Origin: DASWIV01 sp036397475
GTDB taxonomy: Bacteria; JAJVIF01; JAPKYR01
Reading direction: 5' to 3'
DNA: 16,692 nucleotides
Assembly: GCA_036397475.1 (NCBI GenBank)
Contig: DASWIV010000082.1
Location: forward strand, 1 to 16,692
Shown one piece after another: positions 1 through 6,525 of the stretch (its first letter is position 1; every line of letters starts with the position of its first letter). The position numbers and the translations under genes are program-made. The notes below the pieces were generated by a model. It did not search any database, was not told the origin of the DNA, and was given only the letters and a program-made list of their open reading frames with translations.

Positions 1-141
1 GAGATGGTAATGCCCGGCGACGATGTCAAGATGTCCGTCGAGCTCATCACGCCCATCGCAATGGAAGAAGGCCTCCGCTTCGCCATCCGCGAAGGCGGAC
101 GTACCGTCGGCGCCGGCGTCATCGATAAAATTCTTGAGTAA
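1..141 (+). CDS. tuf: Elongation factor Tu, C-terminal fragment
   Basis: The window opens in frame inside a gene whose last 46 codons encode the end of EF-Tu, the GTPase that delivers aminoacyl-tRNA to the ribosome. The visible part is the end of beta-barrel domain 3: it begins EMVMPGDD and ends with the family signature FAIREGGRTVGAGVI and a short tail KILE before TAA. The G domain lies upstream, outside the window. Third codon positions are about 74% G or C by hand count (34 of 46), clearly richer than the next gene (about 52%), as expected for one of the most highly expressed genes in a cell. In many bacteria tuf is followed directly by rpsJ; here rpmG lies between them. Identity is certain; whether this is the only tuf copy cannot be seen. 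Confidence 0.97.
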   Translation, partial: EMVMPGDDVKMSVELITPIAMEEGLRFAIREGGRTVGAGVIDKILE

Positions 142-188
142 GGAAACGTATTGAGATAGATCCGCGAATCATGCGAAGGTGAATTGTT

Positions 189-389
189 ATGGCTAAGAAA
201 AAAGGCGGAAAAGGTAAGAAAGACGTGCGAATTGTCGTGACACTCGAGTGTACCGAGGCAAGAGAGCTTGGAGCAACTCCGTCACGTTACACCACCATGA
301 AGAACAGGCGTAACACTACAGCGCGTCTTGAGCTTAAAAAATATAATCCGTACCTGAGGCGCCATACGGTTCACAAAGAGATCAAGTAA
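189..389 (+). CDS. rpmG: 50S ribosomal protein L33 (non-zinc form)
   Basis: The 66-residue product matches L33, a small protein of the large subunit near the E site. Conserved parts are RIVVTLECTEAREL near the start and YTTMKNRRNT followed by LELKKYNPYLRRHTVHKE at the end. Zinc-binding L33 has two CxxC pairs; this one keeps a single Cys at residue 20 and is therefore the zinc-free type. The N-terminus is a lysine/glycine-rich stretch (AKKKGGKGKK). The start is supported by GAAGGTGAA at about 174-182. It lies 47 bp after tuf and 20 bp before rpsJ. L33 genes commonly sit near secE/nusG downstream of a tuf copy, so this placement next to rpsJ is unusual. Confidence 0.95.
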   Translation: MAKKKGGKGKKDVRIVVTLECTEARELGATPSRYTTMKNRRNTTARLELKKYNPYLRRHTVHKEIK

Positions 390-409
390 GGTCACGAGGA
401 ATTAAAAAA

Positions 410-724
410 ATGGCAAAAGCCAAGCATAAGATCAGAATTCGACTTAAGGCTTACGATCATTACCTGATCGACAAGTCTGCCGAGAAGATCGTCGAGACCG
501 CCAAGCGCTCCGGCGCGGATGTACATGGTCCCGTACCTCTTCCCGTTCGAATCCACAGGGTTACGGTAAACAGGTCGCCCCATGTTGACAAGAAGTCGCG
601 TGAGCAGTTTGAGATCAGAATCTATAAGCGCCTTATTGACATCATGAGACCTACACAGGAGACGGTCGATTCTCTTACTCAGCTTGAGCTGCCAAGTGGT
701 GTGGATGCTGAGATCAGCATCTGA
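410..724 (+). CDS. rpsJ: 30S ribosomal protein S10 (NusE)
   Basis: The 104-residue product is S10, which binds the 3' domain of 16S rRNA in the 30S head and, with NusB, takes part in antitermination. Recognisable blocks are KIRIRLKAYDHYLID, GPVPLPVRIHRVTVNRSPHVDKKSREQFEIR (the long hairpin loop), KRLIDI and the end LPSGVDAEISI. Length is normal. The start follows a GAGGAA SD (about 395-400). This is the first gene of the S10 operon in most bacteria; the 59 bp to rplC hold nothing I can identify beyond the rplC SD. Confidence 0.98.
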   Translation: MAKAKHKIRIRLKAYDHYLIDKSAEKIVETAKRSGADVHGPVPLPVRIHRVTVNRSPHVDKKSREQFEIRIYKRLIDIMRPTQETVDSLTQLELPSGVDAEISI

Positions 725-783
725 CAGGTGTGAGTTAACCGGAAGAAATTTAAGCCGATTGTCTGCGTTCAGGTGATTTGAAA

Positions 784-1410
784 ATGGCAATGGAAATTAT
801 TGGACGAAAAGTACAGATGGGGAATTTGTTTAATGATGATGGCACCGCCCAGACGGTTACATACATCGAATTACTTCCCCTTACCGTTACCCAGGTCAAG
901 ACCGCTGAAAAAGACGGATATACAGCCATTCAGGTCGGTTATGACCGCGTCCCGGGACATAAACTCAGCCGCCCTGAAAATGGGCACCAGAAGCACATCG
1001 ATGGAAAGCCGTTCAAAAACCTGACTGAATTCAGGCTTGATGATGTTTCGGCTTACTCTATTAACCAGGAACTTGGATTCGACTCCCTCGAACCTGGCGC
1101 GAAAGTGAATGTCATTGGCGTAAGTAAAGGACGAGGATTCGCTGGCGGTATGAGACGCCACGGATTCCATGGGCAATCGAGTTCACACGGAACCAAGAGA
1201 GTCCACAGGCGACCTATGAGTTCAGGCGCTACCGACGCAGCCCGCGTTTTCAAGGGCACTAAAAAACCCGGTCACATGGGTCATGAGCAGGTTACGGTTA
1301 AAAATCTTGTTGTGGTTCTTATAGATAAGGAAACCGGGATACTCGCTATCAGGGGAGCCGTTCCCGGTCCTCCAGGCAGAATCGTGAGGATTATCCCTCG
1401 CGCGAATTGA
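784..1410 (+). CDS. rplC: 50S ribosomal protein L3
   Basis: The 208-residue product is L3, an early assembly protein whose central loop reaches toward the peptidyl transferase centre. Visible blocks are GRKVQMGNLF at the start, VNVIGVSKGRGFAGGMRRHGFHGQ at 108-131, VFKGTKKPGHMG, and the C-terminal RGAVPGPPGRIV. Gln131 corresponds to the glutamine that PrmB methylates in other bacteria. The loop after it reads RRPMSSGATDAARVFKG, whereas the common bacterial form has PGSIG and a PG pair before the RVFKG or KVFKG block. An in-frame TTG at 778 is possible, but the ATG at 784 has AGGTGA (771-776) at a normal spacing of 7, so I chose it. Confidence 0.97.
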   Translation: MAMEIIGRKVQMGNLFNDDGTAQTVTYIELLPLTVTQVKTAEKDGYTAIQVGYDRVPGHKLSRPENGHQKHIDGKPFKNLTEFRLDDVSAYSINQELGFDSLEPGAKVNVIGVSKGRGFAGGMRRHGFHGQSSSHGTKRVHRRPMSSGATDAARVFKGTKKPGHMGHEQVTVKNLVVVLIDKETGILAIRGAVPGPPGRIVRIIPRAN

Positions 1411-1438
1411 CGAGTTACGTGTACAACCGGAGAAATAG

Positions 1439-2077
1439 ATGTCAGTTAAGTTGAACATTTACGATATCGACGGAAAAGTCCAGGGCGAATTATCGCTCGA
1501 AACTATTCCGGACGGATTCAAGCCGGATGGGACTCTTATCGCGAGAAGTCTGCGGCGCCAGCTTGCAAATGCCCGTGCCGGAACCGCGCATACAAAAACA
1601 CGTGCTGAAGTGTCCGGCACCACCGGAAAAATGTACCGCCAGAAGGGTACCGGGCGTGCCCGTCACGGTACGAAGAAAGTTAATCTCTGGACTGGCGGCG
1701 GTGTCACGTTCGGCCCGACTAAAGAGCGTAACTGGAAACTCGACATGAATAAAAAAGAGCGAAAAGCCGCTTTGCGCCATATTTTCTGGGGCAAAATTCA
1801 GGATGGCAAAGTAGTTCTTCTTGGCGATTCCAGCCTTGATAAGCCGTCGACCAAAAAAGGCGTTGGATTTTTCAACGCGATCGATAAAAAAGGAAAATGC
1901 CTCGTGGTTCTGCCAATCGACGAGAAGTTCGAGTTTATCAGGAAAAGTTTCCGCAACATTCCTTACGTGACGGTAACAACTCCCGACAGGCTGAACACCT
2001 TCGATTTGCTGAATAACCAGAACCTTATCGCGCATACCGATGCGTTCGAGATGGTCCGGAATACGTGGGGGGTTTAA
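1439..2077 (+). CDS. rplD: 50S ribosomal protein L4
   Basis: The 212-residue product is L4, which binds 23S rRNA domain I and lines the exit tunnel with its extended loop. The loop is clear at about residues 45-85: RQLANARAGTAHTKTRAEVSG, then YRQKGTGRARHG and GGGVTFGPTKERNW. The globular part follows with KKERKAALR. In E. coli L4 represses its own S10 operon; no equivalent leader can be recognised here. The SD is CCGGAGAAATAG just before the ATG. The gene is followed by rplW after only 6 bp, suggesting coupled translation. Confidence 0.97.
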   Translation: MSVKLNIYDIDGKVQGELSLETIPDGFKPDGTLIARSLRRQLANARAGTAHTKTRAEVSGTTGKMYRQKGTGRARHGTKKVNLWTGGGVTFGPTKERNWKLDMNKKERKAALRHIFWGKIQDGKVVLLGDSSLDKPSTKKGVGFFNAIDKKGKCLVVLPIDEKFEFIRKSFRNIPYVTVTTPDRLNTFDLLNNQNLIAHTDAFEMVRNTWGV

Positions 2078-2083
2078 TTAACA

Positions 2084-2377
2084 ATGGAAACTTACAGAAT
2101 TCTGGTAAAGCCTCTTGTAACGGAAAAATCGAACCTCGGTCCGCAGGATCGCAAGTACACTTTTGTGGTTGATAAGAGAGCTTCGAAAGATCAAATCAAA
2201 CGCGCGATAAAAGAGCGCTTCAAGGTGGAAGTTGAGACCGTCAATACAATGAATTTCCGCGGCAAGGTTAAAGGCCAGTCGATGCGGAAAATTGGCAAAA
2301 GGCCGGACTGGAAAAAAGCTGTTGTAACCCTTAAACAGGGAGAAACGATTCCTGAGCTGTACGAGGACCTCGGTTAA
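2084..2377 (+). CDS. rplW: 50S ribosomal protein L23
   Basis: The 97-residue product is L23, at the tunnel exit, the docking site for trigger factor and SRP. The N-terminal block ILVKPLVTEKS is the family signature, with Glu14 at the place of the glutamate that contacts trigger factor in E. coli. YTFVVDKRASKDQIKRAI, VEVETVNTM and KKAVVTLKQGETI follow. Length is normal. Its SD is unclear (a G-run inside the end of rplD), and with a 6-bp gap it is probably translated by coupling. Normally rplB follows at once; here a redoxin gene intervenes. Confidence 0.97.
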   Translation: METYRILVKPLVTEKSNLGPQDRKYTFVVDKRASKDQIKRAIKERFKVEVETVNTMNFRGKVKGQSMRKIGKRPDWKKAVVTLKQGETIPELYEDLG

Positions 2378-2405
2378 ATAAAGTAATCAGAGGTGAGTTT
2401 ATAAA

Positions 2406-2936
2406 ATGGCATTGAGTATAGGAGAAAAGATACCTAGTTTTGAGCTTCCCGCGACCGACGGAAACACGTATACCGCGGACAGCATTCTGGGCGAGAAAGC
2501 CACTGTCATCATGTTCTGGTGCAATCATTGCCCTTACGTAGTTCCCAACCAGGACAGAATGATCGAGATGGCTGATGTATACAGAGATAAGGGAGTTACA
2601 TTCGCCGCGATCTGTGCGAATAACGAAATAACCCACCCGACGGATAACTTTGAACACATGAAACAGCGGTCGGAAGAAAAAGGATACAATTTCCCTTACC
2701 TGCGCGACGACAGCCAGGACACGACACGTAACTTCGGCGCTGAGCGCACTCCCGAGATCTTCGCGTTCGATTCGAATGGCACCCTTTCGTACCACGGAAG
2801 GATCGACGACAACCACGAGGATGTTTCCATGGCGCAGAGTCATGACCTCCGGAACGCACTCGACTCGCTTATCGCCGGGGAAACGCCCGCCGTTCAGAAA
2901 ACTGGAGCTTACGGCTGTTCGATCAAGTGGAAGTGA
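2406..2936 (+). CDS. Thioredoxin-fold redoxin (AhpC/TSA-Redoxin family), inserted in the S10 operon
   Basis: The 176-residue product starts with the peroxiredoxin/redoxin opening LSIGEKIPSFELPATDGNTY. It carries an active-site CxxC in FWCNHCPYV (Cys39 and Cys42), the thioredoxin cis-proline in ERTPEIFAFD (Pro116), another Cys70 in AAICANNE, and a Cys171 in the closing motif GCSIKWK. The CNHCPYV motif together with a C-terminal GC.IKWK recalls a group of cytosolic thioredoxin-family proteins annotated only as 'thioredoxin family' or 'redoxin domain'. There is no signal peptide, so it should act in the cytosol as a thiol-disulfide or peroxide-handling enzyme; the substrate is unknown. AGGTGA (2391-2396) lies 9 bases before the ATG. 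It sits 28 bp after rplW and 46 bp before rplB on the same strand, so co-transcription with ribosomal genes is very likely. Fold confident; exact reaction not. Confidence 0.9.
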   Translation: MALSIGEKIPSFELPATDGNTYTADSILGEKATVIMFWCNHCPYVVPNQDRMIEMADVYRDKGVTFAAICANNEITHPTDNFEHMKQRSEEKGYNFPYLRDDSQDTTRNFGAERTPEIFAFDSNGTLSYHGRIDDNHEDVSMAQSHDLRNALDSLIAGETPAVQKTGAYGCSIKWK

Positions 2937-2982
2937 GCTGTAACAGGACGAATAAAGCAAGGATTTTTTAAGGAATAAGATA

Positions 2983-3825
2983 ATGCCGGTTAAGAAATTT
3001 AAGCCATATACGCCATCGCGAAGGACAATGACGGTCCTCACCAGGGAGACTCTCCAGAAAGAAAACAATCCGGAGAAGGGGCTTGTATCTGGTGGTAAGA
3101 GGTCTGGTGGAAGAAACAGTCATGGCCGGATAACTGTCAGATTTCGCGGAGGCGGACATAAGCGTACGCTCAGGCAGATAGATTTTCACCGTGACAAGCA
3201 TGGTGTGCCTGGCAAGGTCAACAGACTCGAGTACGATCCCGGCAGAAGCGCCAATATCGCGTTGATTTTCTACGTCGATGGGGACAAGCGGTACATCATC
3301 GCGCCCCAGGGCCTGACAATCGGGAACGAGATTATTGCCGGTCCGGATGCGCCTGTCGCTCTCGGGAACGCACTTCCTCTTAGAAGGATTCCTCTTGGAA
3401 CCACTATTCATAATATTGAATTGATTCCGGGACAGGGCGGAAAAGTCGCGAGAGGAGCGGGTATCGCAGCTCAGCTTCTCGCCAAGGAAGGCGGATGGGC
3501 TCAGGTCAGGATGCCATCGGGTGAGATCCGCAAATTCAAGGAAGAATGCTACGCGACTATCGGACAGGTTGGCAATTTCGAACATGAAAATATCGACCTT
3601 GGAAAAGCCGGACGAAAAAGATGGCTTGGACGCAGGCCACACGTGCGTGGAACTGTAATGAATCCGGTCGATCATCCTCACGGTGGTGGCGAAGGAAAAT
3701 CCAATTCCGGACGTCCGCCGACTTCTCCATGGGGAGTTCAGACTAAGGGTTACAAGACGCGCAAGAAGAGAAATCCGACCAGTAAGTTCATTGTAAGGCG
3801 GCGTCAGAAGCGCAGAAGCGGTTAG
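2983..3825 (+). CDS. rplB: 50S ribosomal protein L2
   Basis: The 280-residue product is L2, needed for subunit joining and for the peptidyl transferase region. It shows KKFKPYTPSRR at the start, GGRNSHGRITVRFRGGGHKR, the OB-fold and SH3-like middle, and the signature VDHPHGGGEG at 229-238, in which the essential histidine of the family lies. It ends with SPWGVQTKGYKTRKKRNP and a basic tail. AAGGA at 2970-2974 gives a spacing of 8. L2 normally follows L23 directly; here the redoxin separates them. Confidence 0.98.
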   Translation: MPVKKFKPYTPSRRTMTVLTRETLQKENNPEKGLVSGGKRSGGRNSHGRITVRFRGGGHKRTLRQIDFHRDKHGVPGKVNRLEYDPGRSANIALIFYVDGDKRYIIAPQGLTIGNEIIAGPDAPVALGNALPLRRIPLGTTIHNIELIPGQGGKVARGAGIAAQLLAKEGGWAQVRMPSGEIRKFKEECYATIGQVGNFEHENIDLGKAGRKRWLGRRPHVRGTVMNPVDHPHGGGEGKSNSGRPPTSPWGVQTKGYKTRKKRNPTSKFIVRRRQKRRSG

Positions 3826-3858
3826 TGGAAACATTAGAGACCAATACAGGAACAAGAT

Positions 3859-4149
3859 ATGTCACGATCAAGTAAAAAAGGACCTTATGTGGATCTGAGA
3901 TTGTACGGAAGGATCCAGAAATTGAATGACGAGGGCAGGAAACAGGTTTTGAGGACCTGGTCGCGATCCTGCACCATCGTTCCCGAATTCATCGGGCACA
4001 CGATCGCGGTGCATGACGGGCGTAAACATATCCCTGTCTATGTAACCGAAGCGATGGTCGGACATAAGCTTGGCGAATTCGCTCCTTCACGACTCTTCAG
4101 GGGCCACGGCGGTAAGCATTCCAAGGCTAAGGCCGGTAAGAAAGGTTAA
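3859..4149 (+). CDS. rpsS: 30S ribosomal protein S19
   Basis: The 96-residue product is S19, in the head of the 30S subunit, binding with S13 and contacting the A-site finger bridge. The family blocks are SRSSKKGPYVD, TWSRSCTIVPEFIGHTIAVH, HIPVYVTEAMVGHKLGEFAPSR and RGHGGKHSKAK. Length is normal, with a slightly longer lysine-rich tail. The SD is AGGAACAA just before the ATG. It fits the rplB-rpsS-rplV order of the S10 operon. Confidence 0.98.
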   Translation: MSRSSKKGPYVDLRLYGRIQKLNDEGRKQVLRTWSRSCTIVPEFIGHTIAVHDGRKHIPVYVTEAMVGHKLGEFAPSRLFRGHGGKHSKAKAGKKG

Positions 4150-4182
4150 GGAGTACGACGAAAGATTCATCTGGAGTGACCT

Positions 4183-4527
4183 ATGGAAGTTAAGGCGACA
4201 GCAAAATTTGTTCGAGGATCGAATTTCAAGTACCGAAGGTACATCGACCTCATCAGAGATAAAGATGCTCAGAAAGCTCTGGACATTCTGGATCATCTTC
4301 CAAGTCCAAGGGCAAAGGTCCTGTTTAAAATATTGAAATCGGCTATCGCGAACGCCGACCATAATCATTCGGTCCCGATTGAAAGCCTTATCGTTAAAAA
4401 AGCGTGGGCTGACCAGGGTCCGATCATGAAAAGGTGGATCCCACGGGCTCGTGGTCGCGCTACCCCTATACAGAAGAAAATGAGCCACGTCACAATTGTT
4501 GTTGGAACCAAAGGAGATATCGATTAA
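4183..4527 (+). CDS. rplV: 50S ribosomal protein L22
   Basis: The 114-residue product is L22, whose beta-hairpin extends along the nascent peptide tunnel and helps shape macrolide sensitivity. The globular part reads VRGSNFKYRRYIDLIRDKDAQKALDIL and KILKSAIANADHNH. The hairpin is at about 80-100 with MKRWIPRARGRATPI followed by MSHVTIVV. The SD is GGAGTGA at about 4172-4179. Its stop codon TAA (4525-4527) overlaps the ATG of rpsC by one base, indicating translational coupling. Confidence 0.97.
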   Translation: MEVKATAKFVRGSNFKYRRYIDLIRDKDAQKALDILDHLPSPRAKVLFKILKSAIANADHNHSVPIESLIVKKAWADQGPIMKRWIPRARGRATPIQKKMSHVTIVVGTKGDID

Positions 4528-5174
4528 TGGGTCAGAAAGTACATCCGGTCGGGTTCAGGTTGGGAATCTCCCGTCGCTCGGACGCTAATTGGTTCGCCGA
4601 TAAGCGTAGTTTCGCCGAGGTCCTCTATGAAGATCTGGTTCTCAGAAAAGAGCTTAAGCGCAAATTCAAGAATGGCGGAGTCGACAAAATTGTCACGGAA
4701 CGCGATCCCGGAAGGGTCAAGATCGTCATTTTTACATCCCGTCCCGGCATTATCATCGGTTCCGGCGGCAGCAACATCGAGCGTGTGCGCAAGGATTTGC
4801 AGAAACTTGTAAAGAGCCAGGTCCTGATAAACATACAGAGTGTGGACAGGCCCGACCTGTCAGCAGCTTTGAATGCTCAGGCTATCGCAAGGCAGATCGA
4901 AGAGCGCAAGCGATTCAGGCGGGTAATGAAACAGACCGCCAGCAGGATCATGAAAAACAAGGCGCTCGGCGTAAAAATTATGGTTAAGGGAAGACTTGAT
5001 GGCTCGGAAATGGCAAGAATGGAAACGTACCGCGAGGGACGTGTCCCGCTTCACACCCTGAGAGCCGACATCGATTATTCCTACGAAGTGGCAAAGACAA
5101 CCTATGGTGTCATCGGAGTAAAAGTCTGGATTTATCGTGGAGATATCCCCACGAATCTTGGAAAAACACTTTAA
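4527..5174 (+). CDS. rpsC: 30S ribosomal protein S3
   Basis: The 215-residue product is S3, at the mRNA entry pore and part of the ribosomal helicase. It starts with the canonical MGQKVHPVGFRLGI, which fixes the start although the frame stays open upstream inside rplV. The type II KH domain shows SRPGIIIGSGGSNIE, with the GSGG loop at 78-81. Arg131, Arg132 and Lys135 match the mRNA-unwinding residues of E. coli S3 in both identity and number. The end carries GRVPLHTLRADIDY and TTYGVIGVKVWIYRGD. The SD GGAGAT lies within the last codons of rplV. Confidence 0.98.
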   Translation: MGQKVHPVGFRLGISRRSDANWFADKRSFAEVLYEDLVLRKELKRKFKNGGVDKIVTERDPGRVKIVIFTSRPGIIIGSGGSNIERVRKDLQKLVKSQVLINIQSVDRPDLSAALNAQAIARQIEERKRFRRVMKQTASRIMKNKALGVKIMVKGRLDGSEMARMETYREGRVPLHTLRADIDYSYEVAKTTYGVIGVKVWIYRGDIPTNLGKTL

Positions 5175-5197
5175 TATTATTCGAACGGTAAAGAACT

Positions 5198-5605
5198 ATG
5201 CTTCAACCGAAAAGAACAAAACACAGAAAAGTACACAGGCGATACCCTCATGGAATCGCCCGTAAGGGAACACTGGTCTCTTTCGGATCTTACGGACTGC
5301 AGGCCATGACCGGAAACTGGATTACCGCGAGGCAGATTGAAGCCGCCCGTATCGCGATGACCCGTCATATCAAGAGAGGCGGAAAAGTCTGGATCAGGAT
5401 TTTCCCCCAGCTTTCCGTTACTTCAAAACCGGCGGAAACCAGGATGGGTAAAGGTAAGGGTAACCCGGATCACTGGGTAGCTGTTGTTAAAGCCGGTACG
5501 GTTATGTTCGAGATCGGTGGAGTGACCGAAGATCTCGCGAAGGAAGCCATGAGGCTGGCCGGACACAAGCTCCCGATGAAAACGAGGTTCGTCAAGCGCG
5601 TGTAA
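5198..5605 (+). CDS. rplP: 50S ribosomal protein L16
   Basis: The 135-residue product is L16, which binds the A-site tRNA elbow region and is needed late in 50S assembly. It starts MLQPKRTKHRKVHR and contains GSYGLQAMTGNWITARQIEAARIA, RIFPQLSVTSKPAETRMGKGKGN and GHKLPMKTRFVKR. Arg82 in the RMGKGKG block is the position hydroxylated in E. coli L16. Length is standard. The SD is weak (ACGGTAAAG). Genes rplP-rpmC-rpsQ keep the usual S10-operon end order. Confidence 0.98.
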   Translation: MLQPKRTKHRKVHRRYPHGIARKGTLVSFGSYGLQAMTGNWITARQIEAARIAMTRHIKRGGKVWIRIFPQLSVTSKPAETRMGKGKGNPDHWVAVVKAGTVMFEIGGVTEDLAKEAMRLAGHKLPMKTRFVKRV

Positions 5606-5627
5606 TTGAATTGAACGGTGATGAAAA

Positions 5628-5834
5628 ATGAAATCTACTGAACAGTTAAAAGTATTCCGGGATATGGGCGAGGTGGAGATGAAGGAAAAGTACAGCGAAT
5701 TGATGCTGGAACTGTTCATGCTGCGTTCACAGGAAGCGACCGCGCAGTTATCTTCTCCCGCGAGATTCAAGCAGGTCAGGAAGGAAATCGCGAGACTCAG
5801 GACCGTCGCTATTGAAAAGGATATCGAGATCTAA
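5628..5834 (+). CDS. rpmC: 50S ribosomal protein L29
   Basis: The 68-residue, mostly helical product is L29, next to L23 at the tunnel exit, where it helps bind SRP and trigger factor. Visible features are the long helix EVEMKEKYSELMLELFMLRSQEAT and the conserved end RFKQVRKEIARLRTV. The SD AACGGTGA precedes the ATG at 5628; a nearer ATG at 5621 is out of frame. The stop is one base from the rpsQ start, so the two are likely coupled. Confidence 0.96.
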   Translation: MKSTEQLKVFRDMGEVEMKEKYSELMLELFMLRSQEATAQLSSPARFKQVRKEIARLRTVAIEKDIEI

Positions 5835-5835
5835 A

Positions 5836-6117
5836 ATGACAGATACACCTAAAGAAGAAACCACCAGGAAACCGCCGCGCCGGTTACTTAAGGGCACGGT
5901 AGTTTCTGACAAGATGGATAAAACGCTCCTGGTTAGGGTCGACAGGCGCAGGCAGCATCCCCTTTACGGGAAGATCATGAAGCTTACCAAGAAGTACATG
6001 GTTCATGATTACAAAGAAGAAGCGGGTATTGGAGATTTCGTATTGATCGAAGAAACCCGCCCGTTATCAAAAAATAAGCGATTCAGGCTTGTCGAGGTCC
6101 TCGAAAAAGCCAAGTAG
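5836..6117 (+). CDS. rpsQ: 30S ribosomal protein S17
   Basis: The 93-residue product is S17, an early 16S-binding OB-fold protein. It shows RRLLKGTVVSDKMDKTLLVRVDRR, HPLYGKIMKLTKKYMVHD, GDFVLIEETRPLSKNKRFRLVEV. The first 14 or so residues (MTDTPKEETTRKPP) are a charged extension compared with the E. coli protein of 84 residues. The frame is open back to a TTG at 5812 inside rpmC, but the ATG at 5836 directly after the rpmC stop is more natural. The SD is weak, so coupling to rpmC is likely. Confidence 0.95.
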   Translation: MTDTPKEETTRKPPRRLLKGTVVSDKMDKTLLVRVDRRRQHPLYGKIMKLTKKYMVHDYKEEAGIGDFVLIEETRPLSKNKRFRLVEVLEKAK

Positions 6118-6135
6118 TCGAAAGGTGATGTCGCT

Positions 6136-6507
6136 ATGATTCAGCAGGAGAGCCGCCTTAAAGTGGCTGACAATTCGGGAGCGAAGGAAATTCTTTGTAT
6201 AAGGGTTCTTGGCGGATCGGGACGGCGCTATGCGTCGATCGGCGACATCATCGTCGCAACCGTAAAGAAAGCTATACCTGCGGGTAACGTCAAGAAGGGC
6301 TCCAAGGTCAAAGCGGTTGTTGTAAGGACGCACAAGGAAGTTACACGTCCGGACGGCAGCAGGATCCGGTTCGATGACAACGCGGCTGTGATCCTTGCCC
6401 CAGATGGAACCAATCCTGTCGGTACCCGTGTTTTCGGTCCCGTAGGCAGGGAACTGAGAGAAAAGAAATTCATGAAGATCGTCTCGCTCGCGCCAGAGGT
6501 TCTTTAG
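6136..6507 (+). CDS. rplN: 50S ribosomal protein L14
   Basis: The 123-residue product is L14, part of intersubunit bridges and the binding site of the silencing factor RsfS. The family start MIQQESRLKVADNSGAKEI is present, then IRVLGGSGRRYASIGD, VRTHKEVTRPDGSRIRFDDNAAVIL and GTRVFGPVGRELRE. Length is standard. The SD AAAGGTGATG precedes the ATG. It opens the spc-type block only 18 bp after rpsQ, so no separate promoter is visible. Confidence 0.98.
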   Translation: MIQQESRLKVADNSGAKEILCIRVLGGSGRRYASIGDIIVATVKKAIPAGNVKKGSKVKAVVVRTHKEVTRPDGSRIRFDDNAAVILAPDGTNPVGTRVFGPVGRELREKKFMKIVSLAPEVL

Positions 6508-6525
6508 TCCGTAAAGGAATTTGAA

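Noticed and set aside
151..188. TTGAGA upstream of rpmG as a -35 box
   Set aside because: No matching -10 at suitable distance could be found, so no promoter was called.
2961..2969. T-run before rplB suggesting a terminator after the redoxin
   Set aside because: No inverted repeat upstream of the T-run, so read-through is expected.
2331..3855. Long minus-strand frames opposite the redoxin and rplB (245 and 295 codons)
   Set aside because: They are antisense to well-identified genes, have no recognisable domains or SDs, and arise from codon bias of the coding strand.
4434..4526. Upstream extension of the rpsC frame into rplV
   Set aside because: The canonical S3 start MGQKVHPVGF begins at 4527 with an SD; the extra residues are the rplV sequence read in another frame.
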